Shown here: piece after piece, positions 32,385 to 41,359 of the stretch
How positions within the stretch are numbered: position 1 is the stretch's first letter
How the letters are laid out: each line of letters starts with the position of its first letter
Assembly: GCA_036489315.1 (NCBI GenBank)
Contig: DASXFZ010000010.1
Span: 159,290 to 223,289, forward strand
From: Candidatus Cybelea sp.
GTDB taxonomy: Bacteria; Vulcanimicrobiota; Vulcanimicrobiia; Vulcanimicrobiales; Vulcanimicrobiaceae
DNA length: 64,000 nucleotides
Reading direction: 5' to 3'
Notes under the pieces: generated by a model
The model's database searches: none
Told to the model about the DNA's origin: nothing
What the model saw: only the letters and a program-made list of their open reading frames with translations
Made by a program: the position numbers and the translations under genes

Positions 32385-35300
32385 CTAGGCGGGTGCTCGT
32401 TCCAGCGGCTTCATCTCGGCCGCAATCGCGCGCTGGTCGGCGCGCCGTTCGAAGTATCCGATCCACGAGTCGTAGATCATCGGGACGAGGAAGAGCGTCA
32501 GCACGAGCGAGCTCAAGAGGCCGCCGATGATGACGGTACCCATCGCTTGCCGCCACTCGCCGCCTTCGGCGTAACCGAGCGCCAGCGGCAGCATGCCGAA
32601 GATCATCGCCGCGGTCGTCATGATGATCGGCCGGAAGCGGGTCGCGGCGGCCTGCAGCACGGCGTCGTGCACCCGCATCCCGCGTCCGACGAGCGTGTTC
32701 GAGTAGTCGACGAGCAGAATTCCGTTTTTTGCAACCAGGCCGAAGAGCATCACGATACCGAGCATCGAGATGATGTTGAGCGACTGGCCTTGCTCGGGCT
32801 GCAGGCGGCCCATCAGCGCAAGAAAGATCAGCGCGCCGATGATCGCGAGCGGCACCGAGAACATGACGATCAGCGGCTCGAGGAACGAACCGTATAAGAT
32901 CACCATCAGGATGTAGACGAGCATGAACGAGGTGACCAGCGCAATGCCCATGTTCGTGAACGTCTCTTCCATGAACTGGGAGTTACCCTGCGATTTCAGG
33001 CCGACGCCTTGCGGGAGGAAGCCCGGCGTCTGCAGCTTCTTCTGCAACGGTCCGACGATCTGACCCAGCGAGTAGCCCGGAAGCACGTCGCCGTACACGT
33101 TGACCACGCGCTGCCGATTGAGGCGCTCGATCTTCGTCGGTGCGGTCGTCCAGGTGAAATCCGCCACGTCGCCGATCGGCACGAGGCCGCCGTCGTTCGT
33201 GCGCACCTTGACGTTCTTGAGCGCTTCGTCGGTCTGCCGATCGGCCGAGGGGAATTGCACGCGCACGTCGACGAGACCCGTCGGCGTTCGTACTTTCGTT
33301 GCGACGGCACCGTCGACCGCGATGCGCGCGACCGTCGCGACGTCGGACGGATTGATACCGAGCAACTCGCACTTCTGGCGATCGACGTCGACGTTCATCC
33401 GCGGCGCGCCGTTCTCGGCACTCGTTTGAACGTTGACGGCCCCCGGCATCCCCCGTAAAAACTGCGCGACTTTTTCGGCCGCCGGGCCGATTGCGTCATC
33501 GGAACCGGTCAGCGAGTAGTAGATCGCCGGCCCGTTGCCGTTGTCGCCGGCAACGTTGAAATCGCCGCCCGGCACGAGGTATCCGAGCTTGCGAATGAGC
33601 TTGATCGTCTTGTTGGTGTCTTTGATGTGGCCGTCGGCCATCGTCGCGTTGAGCTGCGCGTAGTTGCCGCCCGAGACGCTGCTCCAGCCGGCCGGCTTGC
33701 GACCCGTCGTCGCGCTGACCGATTTGATTCCGGGAAGCTTGAGGATCGCGTCTTCGAGTTTGGAGACGTGTCCGTTGGTTGCCGAGATCGGCGTTCCGGC
33801 CGGATAGGTCACGGTCATGTCGATCTCACCATTTTGCTGCGCGGGCATGAAGTCGAAGCTGACCGAACCCAGCGGCAGCATCAGGAGCACGAGCACGACC
33901 GGTAAAACGAAGGTGGCGAGCGTCGTCCCGCGACTGGTTCCAAGGGAGCGCAGGAATTTGGCGGGTGGCAAGTTCTTACCCGGCAGACGTGCGCCGAGCC
34001 GAGCGCGCATGAGCGCGCCGATGCCATGCGCGATTCCGCAGACGGCGAGCAGTACCACGCCCATGACGACCGTCGCCATCCCTCCGCCGGCGACGAGCGT
34101 GAGCGACATGAGGAGCAGCGCGAGGCAGACGTAGACGACGAAGGCGCCGTGCCGCAGCGCGAAAGGCAACAGCTTCACGCGATAAAGCTGCAGAATCGAT
34201 TCGTAGCGGTGCACGAAGGCATTGAGCAGCAGCAGCGCGGCAACGAAGATGCCGATCGCGTTCAGGATGAACCAGCCGGTGAACGTGCCGATGGCGAAGA
34301 GCCCGGCGGCCACGATCAACAGCGCGACGTCAACGCGACGGTCGTCGAGCGCGTGCAGCCACTTCGGAATCGCCTCGGACCGGTTGAGCACGCTCCACTT
34401 GGCGGCGAGCAGCGGCGTGAGCGTAAAGGAAACGAAGAGCGAGAAGAGCGTCGCGGTTACGACGACCGCGCCGTACTCGCGCAGATACGAACCGACGATC
34501 CCCGACATGAAGGCGATTGGCAGAAAGACGACGACGTCGACCATCGTAATCGCCACCGCGGCGCCGCCGATCTCGGTGCGTCCCGTGATCGCGGCCGTCA
34601 TGGCGTCGAGCCCCAGGTCTCGATGCCGAGTGATATTCTCCAAGACGACGATCGAATCGTCGACCAAGATACCGATGATCAGCGAGAGGCCCATCATCGA
34701 CATCGAGTCGATGTGGAAGCCGAAGAGGCGCATGACGATGAACGTCGAGAGAATCGAGGTTGGAATCGCCAAGAAGACGACGACCGCGTTGCGCCAGGCG
34801 TGCAGGAAGAGCAGCATGACAATGGCCGTGAGGATGATACCCTCGATCAGCGACTGTCCGACGCCGGTCAGCATCTTCGAGGTGTAGTCGGCCGGCGCGT
34901 CGATTTCGTGGAAGTCTAGCTGCGGGAACTGCGCCTCCATCTTCTTCATCTCGGCGCGCAGGGTCTGCGTCGTCTTGATCTGGTCGGCGTCGAGCGTCGG
35001 GTTGATCTCCATGTAGACGCGCGGATGGCCGTTATAGGAGGAGATGCTGCGCATTTCGATGTGGCTGTCGTAGGCGTTGGCCACGTCGCCGATCTTGAGG
35101 GATTTGACCGGGAACTGCAGCACGCTCAGCGGCGAGAGCGGGATCGCGAGCAGGTCGGTCGCCTTCTCCACGTAGTCGTGGATCGCAACGCTGCCCTCAC
35201 GCGTCGGCTGCGTCATGATGCCGCCCGGCACGTTGAGGTTGTTGATCTGAACGGCGCTAAAGATGTCTTCGAGGGTCGCGTTGGTTCCGTCGAGCTTGAC

Positions 35301-35873
35301 CGGATCGGGCTCGACGTGAAACTCGCGGTCGGCCGAGCCCCGCACGTCCACCGATTGGACGTTGGGAATCTGTTCTATCAGCGGAACGATCTGGCTGTTG
35401 AGGAGATCGGCGATCTGCGGCTGGCTGAGCGTCTTGGAACTGACCGCCACGTCGAGCAGCGGCGGCTCGGATTGGCCGGCCTTCGTTACTACGGGCGGAT
35501 CGAGGTCGGTCGGCATGTACACGCGCGCGACGTCGGCGCGGCGCTGCACGTCGACGGCGGCTAGGTTGAGATCCGTCCCCATCTTAAACTGAACGACGAC
35601 GACCGCCGAGCCTTCTTGTGCATTCGCGGTGATCTCGTCAAGATTGTCGATGCCGGCCATCTGATCTTCGATCGGCTTGATGACCATGCGCTCCATGTCT
35701 TGCGGAGACGCGCCGGGGTAGCTCGCCGCGACCACGACGATCGGAAAGTCGGTATTCGGCGGACTTGAGCTGCGGCCGAGTTGGAGGAACGAGATTACGC
35801 CAAAGATTACCAGCGCGCCAAAAACCGCGATGGTAATTGTCGGGCGGGTAAGGGCAAAACGCGTCAACCACAT
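32385..35873 (-). CDS. RND superfamily efflux pump, HAE1 type
   Basis: Proton-driven inner-membrane transporter, 1162 residues from ATG 35873. Twelve membrane segments in the two-half arrangement: after the first (TITIAVFGALVIFGVI) comes a porter domain with SYPGASPQDMERMV and PPVVTKAGQSEPPL; transmembrane helix 4 carries GILVDDSIVVLENITR with the paired Asp used for proton relay; and the second half ends in GIVMLFGLVAKNGILLVDY, RPIIMTTAAMIFGMLPLA. An extra set of hydrophobic segments between TM6 and TM7 (about residues 510-660) makes it longer than AcrB. No adaptor or outer-membrane gene is adjacent. Confidence 0.93.
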   Translation of the reverse strand: MWLTRFALTRPTITIAVFGALVIFGVISFLQLGRSSSPPNTDFPIVVVAASYPGASPQDMERMVIKPIEDQMAGIDNLDEITANAQEGSAVVVVQFKMGTDLNLAAVDVQRRADVARVYMPTDLDPPVVTKAGQSEPPLLDVAVSSKTLSQPQIADLLNSQIVPLIEQIPNVQSVDVRGSADREFHVEPDPVKLDGTNATLEDIFSAVQINNLNVPGGIMTQPTREGSVAIHDYVEKATDLLAIPLSPLSVLQFPVKSLKIGDVANAYDSHIEMRSISSYNGHPRVYMEINPTLDADQIKTTQTLRAEMKKMEAQFPQLDFHEIDAPADYTSKMLTGVGQSLIEGIILTAIVMLLFLHAWRNAVVVFLAIPTSILSTFIVMRLFGFHIDSMSMMGLSLIIGILVDDSIVVLENITRHRDLGLDAMTAAITGRTEIGGAAVAITMVDVVVFLPIAFMSGIVGSYLREYGAVVVTATLFSLFVSFTLTPLLAAKWSVLNRSEAIPKWLHALDDRRVDVALLIVAAGLFAIGTFTGWFILNAIGIFVAALLLLNAFVHRYESILQLYRVKLLPFALRHGAFVVYVCLALLLMSLTLVAGGGMATVVMGVVLLAVCGIAHGIGALMRARLGARLPGKNLPPAKFLRSLGTSRGTTLATFVLPVVLVLLMLPLGSVSFDFMPAQQNGEIDMTVTYPAGTPISATNGHVSKLEDAILKLPGIKSVSATTGRKPAGWSSVSGGNYAQLNATMADGHIKDTNKTIKLIRKLGYLVPGGDFNVAGDNGNGPAIYYSLTGSDDAIGPAAEKVAQFLRGMPGAVNVQTSAENGAPRMNVDVDRQKCELLGINPSDVATVARIAVDGAVATKVRTPTGLVDVRVQFPSADRQTDEALKNVKVRTNDGGLVPIGDVADFTWTTAPTKIERLNRQRVVNVYGDVLPGYSLGQIVGPLQKKLQTPGFLPQGVGLKSQGNSQFMEETFTNMGIALVTSFMLVYILMVILYGSFLEPLIVMFSVPLAIIGALIFLALMGRLQPEQGQSLNIISMLGIVMLFGLVAKNGILLVDYSNTLVGRGMRVHDAVLQAAATRFRPIIMTTAAMIFGMLPLALGYAEGGEWRQAMGTVIIGGLLSSLVLTLFLVPMIYDSWIGYFERRADQRAIAAEMKPLERAPA

Positions 35874-36073
35874 ACTGCGTGTTCCATTGCTGCCTAGCTT
35901 TACGCCGAAAGCCTCGCGACTGTTTCAGGGGATTCGACGGACGTCGCCTCTTTCATATTATCCTCGGCATCCTACTGGAGAAGTCTGAAAGGCGGGACAA
36001 AAGTGGGGCGCCCGACATCAAAAAATCTCAAATCGCCCAGGCGAGAGCCTCCTCGCTTCGCCGGCCGCGTTAG

Positions 36074-36289
36074 CCGCTCGACCCCTCCGTCGCCATTGGC
36101 GGGCTCTCGATGGACCAAGGCCACGCCGGGACCGAGATTTTCAAGCAGGCATATTCGAATATATTCGTGGGCTCGCCCGAAATGTTGCATTTCACACGCG
36201 ACCCTTCAGGCAGCGTGACGGGCTTTACCGTCGGCGTCGAGCGTGCGCAGGGCGTACGCTTCCAGCGCTGCGCATTGGCATATCGGTGA
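36074..36289 (+). pseudogene. Remnant of the C-terminal end of a larger protein
   Basis: Reading plus from just after an in-frame TAG at 36071, 71 codons end at TGA 36287. The translation contains GSPEMLHFTRDPSGSVTGF followed by TVGVERAQGVRFQR, which resembles the beta-sheet tail found behind serine beta-lactamase-like hydrolase domains (the familiar F-x-R-D-x-x-G-x-V-x-G-F pattern). No start codon with ribosome site and no upstream catalytic domain is present, so this is a leftover 3' end rather than a working gene. Confidence 0.5.
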
Positions 36290-36365
36290 ATATCACACCT
36301 ACGACTTGCTGCTTTTATCTGCCGTGGCAGGCGCAAGACCTGGGACTCCCGAGACCACTTTCAAC

Positions 36366-36382
36366 CGCGAATCTGCGCAAGA
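36366..36382. repeat. Direct repeat of the tRNA-Leu 3' end
   Basis: CGCGAATCTGCGCAAGA is repeated exactly at 36880-36896, where it spans the 3' acceptor strand of tRNA-Leu and its flank. Similarity extends to about 34 nt with four mismatches (through GGACTC-x-AAC of the T arm). The two copies flank the VOC gene at 36418, an arrangement like attachment-site duplication at a tRNA 3' end. Confidence 0.55.
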
Positions 36383-36417
36383 CTGGACTCCAACCCGCAC
36401 GCCCAGGTTACCGATGC

Positions 36418-36804
36418 CTACTCCGGCCCGGCTAGACCGATCAGATGACCGGCCGGGTCCATGAAGTGTCCGACGACCAACTCCACGCCAGGGTTTTTCA
36501 CTGGACCCATTCTGCGCGTACCGCCCAGGCTCTCGGCTTTCCGGAGTGCCGCCTCAACGTTGGGGACGCCGACGTAGAAGATTACGTGCCCTTCGTAGCC
36601 GGTCCCACCGCCAACTCCGCCAGGAATCCCGGTGCCGTCGTCTGTCGTATAGCGATTTATGAATCCGTAGTTCCCCGGCTCGGAAATAACACCGGCGACC
36701 GGCGCGCTCGTATCAAACTCCCAACCGAACAAACCACCGTAGAAATTCCAAAGCTTCGCTGGATCGCTTCCAGTGATCTCGAAATGCACGACCGGTTGTC
36801 CCAC
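36418..36804 (-). CDS. VOC superfamily (glyoxalase-like) protein
   Basis: 128-residue single-domain VOC protein. GTG 36804 follows the strong ribosome site GGGGAGG at 6 nt; the frame stays open further upstream into the tRNA gene, but that part is not plausible. Family features: VHFEITGSDPAKLWNFYGGL at the start, FGWEF, a Gly-rich loop, and DPAGHLIGL at the end. His and Glu at metal positions are partly present (VHFEI). Such proteins include glyoxalases, dioxygenases and antibiotic-binding proteins; the function here is open. It lies between a tRNA gene and a partial copy of its 3' end. Confidence 0.85.
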   Translation of the reverse strand: MGQPVVHFEITGSDPAKLWNFYGGLFGWEFDTSAPVAGVISEPGNYGFINRYTTDDGTGIPGGVGGGTGYEGHVIFYVGVPNVEAALRKAESLGGTRRMGPVKNPGVELVVGHFMDPAGHLIGLAGPE

Positions 36805-36887
36805 TTGCAGCCTCCCCTTCCTCAAGAGTGCGCAATTAAAAAGATTGAGCCCCCGGGACCACATACGGTAAGACTCAATCGCGAATC

Positions 36888-36971
36888 TGCGCAAGAGAGG
36901 ACTCGAACCTCCACGAGATTGCTCCCGCTAGCCCCTCAAGCTAGTGCGTCTACCAATTCCGCCACTTGCGC
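36888..36971 (-). tRNA. tRNA-Leu (anticodon GAG)
   Basis: Class II cloverleaf on the minus strand. The acceptor stem GCGCAAG pairs fully with CTTGCGC, discriminator A; D arm GCGGAATTGGTAGACGC; anticodon stem CTAGC/GCTAG with loop TTGAGGG, so anticodon GAG reads CUC/CUU; long variable arm; T loop TTCGAGT. CCA is not encoded. The 3' end is partly duplicated at 36366. Confidence 0.96.
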
Positions 36972-37024
36972 ACGGGGCTGGACCCGGTTTCGGGAGAGGT
37001 CCCGCCGCCGCCCTCCTGGGCGTC

Positions 37025-37981
37025 CTACCTCATGTTGGGATCGAGCGCGTCGCGCAGGCCGTCACCGATATAGTTGATGGCCAGCACCGTAACGAGGATG
37101 CAGAGGCCGGGAAAGACCGCCGCCCACCAGGCTTGCTGCAAATTGCTGGCGGCGTTTGCCAGCATATTACCCCAAGACGCGGTCGGCGGCTGAATCCCGA
37201 GGCCTAAAAACGAGAGCGTCGACTCCAGGATGATGACGCCGGCGACGTCGAGCGTCGCCTGAACGACGATCGGCGCGATGGCATTGGGGAGCAGATGACG
37301 AAAGATGATGCGCCCGTCGTTGTTGCCGACGGCGCGCGCGGCCTCTGCGAACTCGCGCTCGCGCAGGCTCAAGAACGAGGCTCGCACGAGACGCGCGACC
37401 GGCGGCCACGAGAGCGCGCCGATAATCACGACGATCACTCCGAAGCTTAAAGCCGCCTTCGAGGAGCTCGCCGCCACGATCGCCGTGAGGACCAGCAACA
37501 GCGGCAGTAGCGGAATCGAGAGAAAGACGTCGGTAAGGCGCATCAGCCCGTAGTCGACCCAGCCTCCGTAGTACCCGGCGATCGCGCCTAAGACCGTCCC
37601 GATCAGAATCTCCATGACCACGGCGAAGACGCCGACCGTAAGCGAAATGCGCGCGCCGAAGAGCAGGCGCGAGAGCAGGTCGCGCCCGACTTCATCGGTT
37701 CCCAGTGAGTGGCCCCAACAGGTCGCTTTGTCTTGAAAGCACGGCGGGAGCGGCGTGCCGTTCCAGTGCGGTATCGCGGCGGTCCCATTATCGATCGAGT
37801 TGGGATCGAAGGGCGAGATCTGGCCGGCGAAAACCGCGGCCAAAATCATCAGCAGCAGAACGACCGATCCCGCGATGGCCAGTTTGTGGCGGCGGAAGCG
37901 CGTCCAGAACGTGACCTTGCTAAAAGTTACTTCGTCTTCGGCAATCGGCTTGCCGGGCATCGGCAGCGTGGGTGCGGCCAT
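37025..37981 (-). CDS. Dipeptide/oligopeptide ABC permease, DppC type
   Basis: Inner-membrane permease of 318 residues, ATG 37981. An N-terminal cytoplasmic piece, first membrane helix (LAIAGSVVLLLMILAAVFAG), a periplasmic loop, then the binding-protein-dependent transport domain with LGTDEVGRDLLSRLLFGARI and the EAA loop EAARAVGNNDGRIIFRHLLP that contacts the ATPase. The end matches DppC (LGLGIQPPTASWGNMLA, YIGDGLRDALDP). It lies 13 nt after the DppB gene. Ligand-binding protein and ATPases are not nearby, so they are supplied from another locus. Confidence 0.93.
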   Translation of the reverse strand: MAAPTLPMPGKPIAEDEVTFSKVTFWTRFRRHKLAIAGSVVLLLMILAAVFAGQISPFDPNSIDNGTAAIPHWNGTPLPPCFQDKATCWGHSLGTDEVGRDLLSRLLFGARISLTVGVFAVVMEILIGTVLGAIAGYYGGWVDYGLMRLTDVFLSIPLLPLLLVLTAIVAASSSKAALSFGVIVVIIGALSWPPVARLVRASFLSLREREFAEAARAVGNNDGRIIFRHLLPNAIAPIVVQATLDVAGVIILESTLSFLGLGIQPPTASWGNMLANAASNLQQAWWAAVFPGLCILVTVLAINYIGDGLRDALDPNMR

Positions 37982-37994
37982 GTTCTCGTCTCTT

Positions 37995-38969
37995 TCAGTC
38001 GTACTTCACGCGCGGATCGAGCCACGCGTAGACGACGTCGGCGAGCAGGTTGGAAAAGACGACGAAAAAGGCGACGAGCAGCAGATATCCCATTAGCAAC
38101 GCGAGGTCGCTCTGCGTCAGCGCGTTGTAAAAGAGCCGGCCCATGCCTGGCCAGGCAAAGATCGTCTCGGTGACGATCGCGCCCGCGATAAGACCCGGCA
38201 ACGAGAGTGCCGTCACGGTAACCACCGGAATCAGCGCATTCTTCAAGCCATGCTTAAAGAGAATCGTGCGGAACGGCAAGCCCTTCGCGGCGGCCGTGCG
38301 CATATAATCCGTGCCGAGCACTTCCAGCAGCGACGAGCGCATGAAACGGCTAAAGAGCGCAACCTGCAGCAGCGCCAGCACGATCGCCGGCAGCACGAGA
38401 TGGACGAGCCGGTCGCCGAAATCGAAGTTGTCGCTGTTCGCCAGGCCCGCGGACGGCAGCTGAATTTCGTAGCCGCCGGGCAGCGGTATGCCGTGCACCG
38501 CGAACGCCAGCTGCATCATCAGCGCAAACCAGAAAACGGGCATCGACTGCCCGACGAACGCGAAGGTCGTGATCGCGTAGTCGAGCGCCGTGTAGCGATA
38601 GACGGCCGATAAAATCCCGGCCGTGATGCCGAAGCCAAGCGCCAGCAAGAGCGCCGCGGAGGTCAGCTCCAAGGTCGCGGGAAGGCGTTCGATCAGCGCT
38701 TGGAAGACCGGCTCCGAGTTGCTCGTCGAATAGCCCATGTCCCCGACCAAGACGTGCCCGAGCCACTTGATGTACTGAATCGGCACCGGCTGGTCGAGGC
38801 CGAGGTTGTGCTTGAGGCGCACGATGTCGGCCTGGGTGATGTGCGGGTTCTGCAGGTAGGGCGCCAGCGGGCCACCCGGCATGTTGTAAAGGATGCCGTA
38901 GAGGATGATCGAGATGGCCAGCAGCAGCGGAATCGATTGAAGAGTCCGGCGCACGACGTATGTGAACAA
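37995..38969 (-). CDS. Dipeptide/oligopeptide ABC permease, DppB type
   Basis: First permease of the pair, 324 residues, first codon 38969. Typical DppB start with one helix (TLQSIPLLLAISIILYGILY), then MPGGP, the loop LKHNLGLDQPVPIQYIKWLG, GDMGYS, five further helices and the EAA loop RTAAAKGLPFRTILFKHGLK, ending WLDPRVKYD. Contains the usual GxxxTE(T/I)IFAWPGMGRL. Together with DppC it makes the channel of a peptide, nickel or oligosaccharide importer. Only these two subunits occur here. Confidence 0.93.
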   Translation of the reverse strand: MFTYVVRRTLQSIPLLLAISIILYGILYNMPGGPLAPYLQNPHITQADIVRLKHNLGLDQPVPIQYIKWLGHVLVGDMGYSTSNSEPVFQALIERLPATLELTSAALLLALGFGITAGILSAVYRYTALDYAITTFAFVGQSMPVFWFALMMQLAFAVHGIPLPGGYEIQLPSAGLANSDNFDFGDRLVHLVLPAIVLALLQVALFSRFMRSSLLEVLGTDYMRTAAAKGLPFRTILFKHGLKNALIPVVTVTALSLPGLIAGAIVTETIFAWPGMGRLFYNALTQSDLALLMGYLLLVAFFVVFSNLLADVVYAWLDPRVKYD

Positions 38970-39105
38970 TTTTGCGCCGCGTTATTCTGCCGTGAGACCG
39001 AGCATCCTTTGAGCCCGGTCCGGCATGGCGATATTGCGCCTCCACCCAGCGTCTTGCTCTTGCCGACGCCCTTCCCGGTCCGACGACGAGATCGAAGGAG
39101 CGCCT

Positions 39106-39669
39106 CTATCCGGCGTGCAGCGCCTTGAGTGCCGCAAAGACGATGCCCGTGAGCGCGAGCAGCGCGCCGCCGACGAAGGCGGCGTTGCGTTCGGCGTAAC
39201 GTCCGAGGCTGCGCCCGATCAACAAGCCAAGCATCGTCGACACGACCGAGACGATCGCGATGACGATCAGCGAGACCGGAAGCGGCACGCCCACGTACAG
39301 AATCGAGAACCCGATCCCTAACGAGTCGAGGCTGATCGCGAGCGACGCCATCAGCAGCCCGGGGCCGCGCGACAGGTCGAACTGCGGGGCGCCGGCGGCG
39401 CTGCGACTCTCTTTTGCCATGTAGACGCCCAAAGCGATGAGTGCCGCAAATCCGATGTAGCCGGCGGCATCACCGATCAGCCGCCCCGCCAGCAGCCCGA
39501 TCCCCGCGCCGAGCAGGTTCATCGATACCTCGGCGCAGGCAAAGGCGAGGCCGATGCGCAGGCGTCGCTGCGGCGTGACCCCACGGACGCCGACGCCGAC
39601 GCTCACCGCGAAGACGTCCAGCGCGAGCGCCAGCGCGATCGCGAGGACCTTGAGAAACGCGGCGCTCAT
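39106..39669 (-). CDS. mntP: Manganese efflux pump MntP
   Basis: Six-helix membrane exporter of Mn2+, 187 residues from ATG 39669. Two repeated halves of three helices each carry the metal-binding Asp: ALALDVFAVSVGVGVRG in helix 1 and MASLAISLDSLGIGF in helix 4. Length and topology are those of MntP. A manganese riboswitch (yybP-ykoY) often precedes mntP, but the 38 nt to the divergent gene leave no room for one here. Confidence 0.93.
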   Translation of the reverse strand: MSAAFLKVLAIALALALDVFAVSVGVGVRGVTPQRRLRIGLAFACAEVSMNLLGAGIGLLAGRLIGDAAGYIGFAALIALGVYMAKESRSAAGAPQFDLSRGPGLLMASLAISLDSLGIGFSILYVGVPLPVSLIVIAIVSVVSTMLGLLIGRSLGRYAERNAAFVGGALLALTGIVFAALKALHAG

Positions 39670-39707
39670 GAGAACGCTTTGCGCGACGGCTTGGTGAAGC
39701 TTCCTGC

Positions 39708-40481
39708 ATGAGGCTGCGCTCGCCAGGTCCGCTCTTCGCGCTTGCCGCCCTGGCGCTGCTGGCCGCGCTCATCGCGCCGGTGCTCGCGGTCGTCGCCGCG
39801 ATGCCGCCGCAGACGGCATTTTCGCTGGCCGGCGCGGCCGCGGGCGATGCAGCGCGGGTCTCGCTGGTCGCCTCGGCGGGCGCAACGCTGGTTGCGACGC
39901 TCCTGGGCGTTCCGGCGGGCTACTACCTGGCCCGCAGGCCGGCCCGCTGGCGCGCGGCCGCACTCTTCGCGCTCGCGCTCCCCCTCGCGTTCCCCCCGGT
40001 CGCCTCCGGACTGATGCTGCTCTACGCGCTCGGCACGAACTCGCCGGCCGGAGCGTGGCTTGCGCTTCACGGTCTGTCCGTACCCGATTCGCTGTTCGGC
40101 GTCGGCGTTGCCGAGTTCTTCGTCTCGGGTTCGTTCGTCGCGATCGCGGCGACGGCCGCATTCGGTGCGCTCGATCCGATCTACGCCGATGCCGCTCGCA
40201 CGCTGGGATCGAGCGAATGGCGCATCTTCGCGCGCGTCGCGCTCCCGGCGGCGTCGGGAAGCATCGGCGCGGGTGTCGCCTTCGCGTGGCTGCGCGCGAT
40301 CGGCGAATACGGAGCAACGAGTATCGTGGCGTATCATCCGACCTCGCTTCCGGTCGCGCTCTATGTGGCGCTTTCGGCATCCGGCGTGCGTGAGGCGCTC
40401 GCTCTCTGCTACGCGTTCGTCGTTCTGGCGGCGTTCGTGCTGGCCGTCGCCTGGCTTCTGCGCCGAGGCGTCGTGCACTAG
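39708..40481 (+). CDS. Molybdate/sulfate-type ABC permease (ModB-like), solitary
   Basis: 257-residue inner-membrane permease, ATG 39708. Six hydrophobic stretches, an Ala-rich N-terminal helix, VPAGYYLARRPA, and the family loop ARTLGSSEWRIFARVALP with the downstream FAWLRAIGEYGATSIVAYHP. This resembles ModB/CysT/WtpB permeases for oxyanions. No binding protein (ModA) and no ATPase (ModC) are adjacent, although the gene starts only 38 nt from divergent mntP. It ends 20 nt before the proline dehydrogenase gene. Confidence 0.88.
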   Translation: MRLRSPGPLFALAALALLAALIAPVLAVVAAMPPQTAFSLAGAAAGDAARVSLVASAGATLVATLLGVPAGYYLARRPARWRAAALFALALPLAFPPVASGLMLLYALGTNSPAGAWLALHGLSVPDSLFGVGVAEFFVSGSFVAIAATAAFGALDPIYADAARTLGSSEWRIFARVALPAASGSIGAGVAFAWLRAIGEYGATSIVAYHPTSLPVALYVALSASGVREALALCYAFVVLAAFVLAVAWLLRRGVVH

Positions 40482-40501
40482 TCCCCCGAACAAGCCGCGC
40501 C

Positions 40502-41359
40502 GTGTTCCAGAAGAAGTTCTATTTTATCGCGCGCCGCTTCGTTGCGGGCGAAACGATCGCCGAAGCGCTCGCGGTCGTTCGCGCGCTCAACGCCGAAGGC
40601 ATGACCGCGACTCTGGATTTCCTCGGCGAAGACGTCCTGACGCGCGACGACGCGCTGCGCACGCGCGACACGTACTTCGAGATGCTCGATGCCATCGGCG
40701 AGAGCGGCGTCGCCTCGAACGTCTCGGTGAAGCTCACCGCGATGGGCCTGCTCTTCGACGAAGCCCTCGCCAAGCAAAACCTCATCGGCCTCGCCGAACA
40801 CGCGCGGCGCAATCCCGATCCGTTCGTACGCATCGACATGGAGGGGTCGGCCGTCACCGATGCTACGCTGCGCGTCTTCCGCGAGACGTTCGCGGAGCAC
40901 AAAAACGTCGGCGAAGTGCTGCAAGCCTATCTGAAGCGCACGCCGGCCGACGTCGACGAGGCAATCGAACGCCAGGCGCGCGTTCGCCTCTGCAAGGGCG
41001 CCTATAACGAGCCGCCCGAGATCGCCTTCAAACGAATGATCGACATTCGGGCCCAGTATCTCGATCTTGCGAAAAAGCTGTTGCTGCACGGCAACTATCC
41101 CGGCATCGCGACGCACGATCGCCGTTTGATTGCGGCGGTGAAAGAGTTCGTCGGAAGCGAGGGCATCGCACGCGACCGTTTCGAGTTTCAAATGCTCTAC
41201 GGTTGCCGCCCCAGCGTGCAGCGGCAGATCGTCGCCGACGGCTATCGCCTGCGCATTTACGTGCCGTTCGGAACGCACTGGGCCGGCTATTTCTATCGCC
41301 GCGTGCTGGAGCGCCGCGAAAATGCGCTCTTTGCGGTCTCCTCGATCTTTTCGCGTTGA
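40502..41359 (+). CDS. Proline dehydrogenase (PRODH)
   Basis: FAD enzyme oxidising L-proline to pyrroline-5-carboxylate. 285 residues from GTG 40502, the single-domain form. Conserved: FVAGETIAEALAVVRALN, TATLDFLGEDV, SNVSVKLTAMG, RIDMEGS, VRLCKGAYNEP, GNYPGIATHD, FQMLYG and the C-terminal RIYVPFGTHWAGYFYRRV that binds substrate. It is likely peripheral on the membrane, passing electrons to menaquinone. The pyrroline-5-carboxylate dehydrogenase is not adjacent. The next gene, dtd, overlaps its stop. Confidence 0.95.
   Translation: MFQKKFYFIARRFVAGETIAEALAVVRALNAEGMTATLDFLGEDVLTRDDALRTRDTYFEMLDAIGESGVASNVSVKLTAMGLLFDEALAKQNLIGLAEHARRNPDPFVRIDMEGSAVTDATLRVFRETFAEHKNVGEVLQAYLKRTPADVDEAIERQARVRLCKGAYNEPPEIAFKRMIDIRAQYLDLAKKLLLHGNYPGIATHDRRLIAAVKEFVGSEGIARDRFEFQMLYGCRPSVQRQIVADGYRLRIYVPFGTHWAGYFYRRVLERRENALFAVSSIFSR

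Larger units (their letters stand above)
35874..36417. other. Gene-poor interval with remnants
   Basis: About 540 nt without an intact gene. The left 190 nt probably hold the RND promoter region; I see no convincing -35/-10 pair. The middle holds the decayed gene end at 36074-36289, and the right end holds a copy of the tRNA-Leu 3' region at 36361-36395. A looser match to the same tRNA end (GCGCAAGACCTGGGACTCC) lies near 36331. Confidence 0.6.

Noticed and set aside
32547..34919. Several plus-strand frames opposite the RND gene, rich in Glu/Arg/His
   Set aside because: Antisense frames of a membrane protein gene typically give such polar sequences; no independent support.
36003..36218. Plus-strand frame of 71 codons in the interval after the RND gene
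   Set aside because: Basic, low-complexity translation with no motif; a different frame in the same place carries the remnant of a real gene.
39670..39707. Manganese riboswitch before mntP
   Set aside because: Only 38 nt separate mntP from the divergent gene, too little for a yybP-ykoY element, and no pattern is seen.
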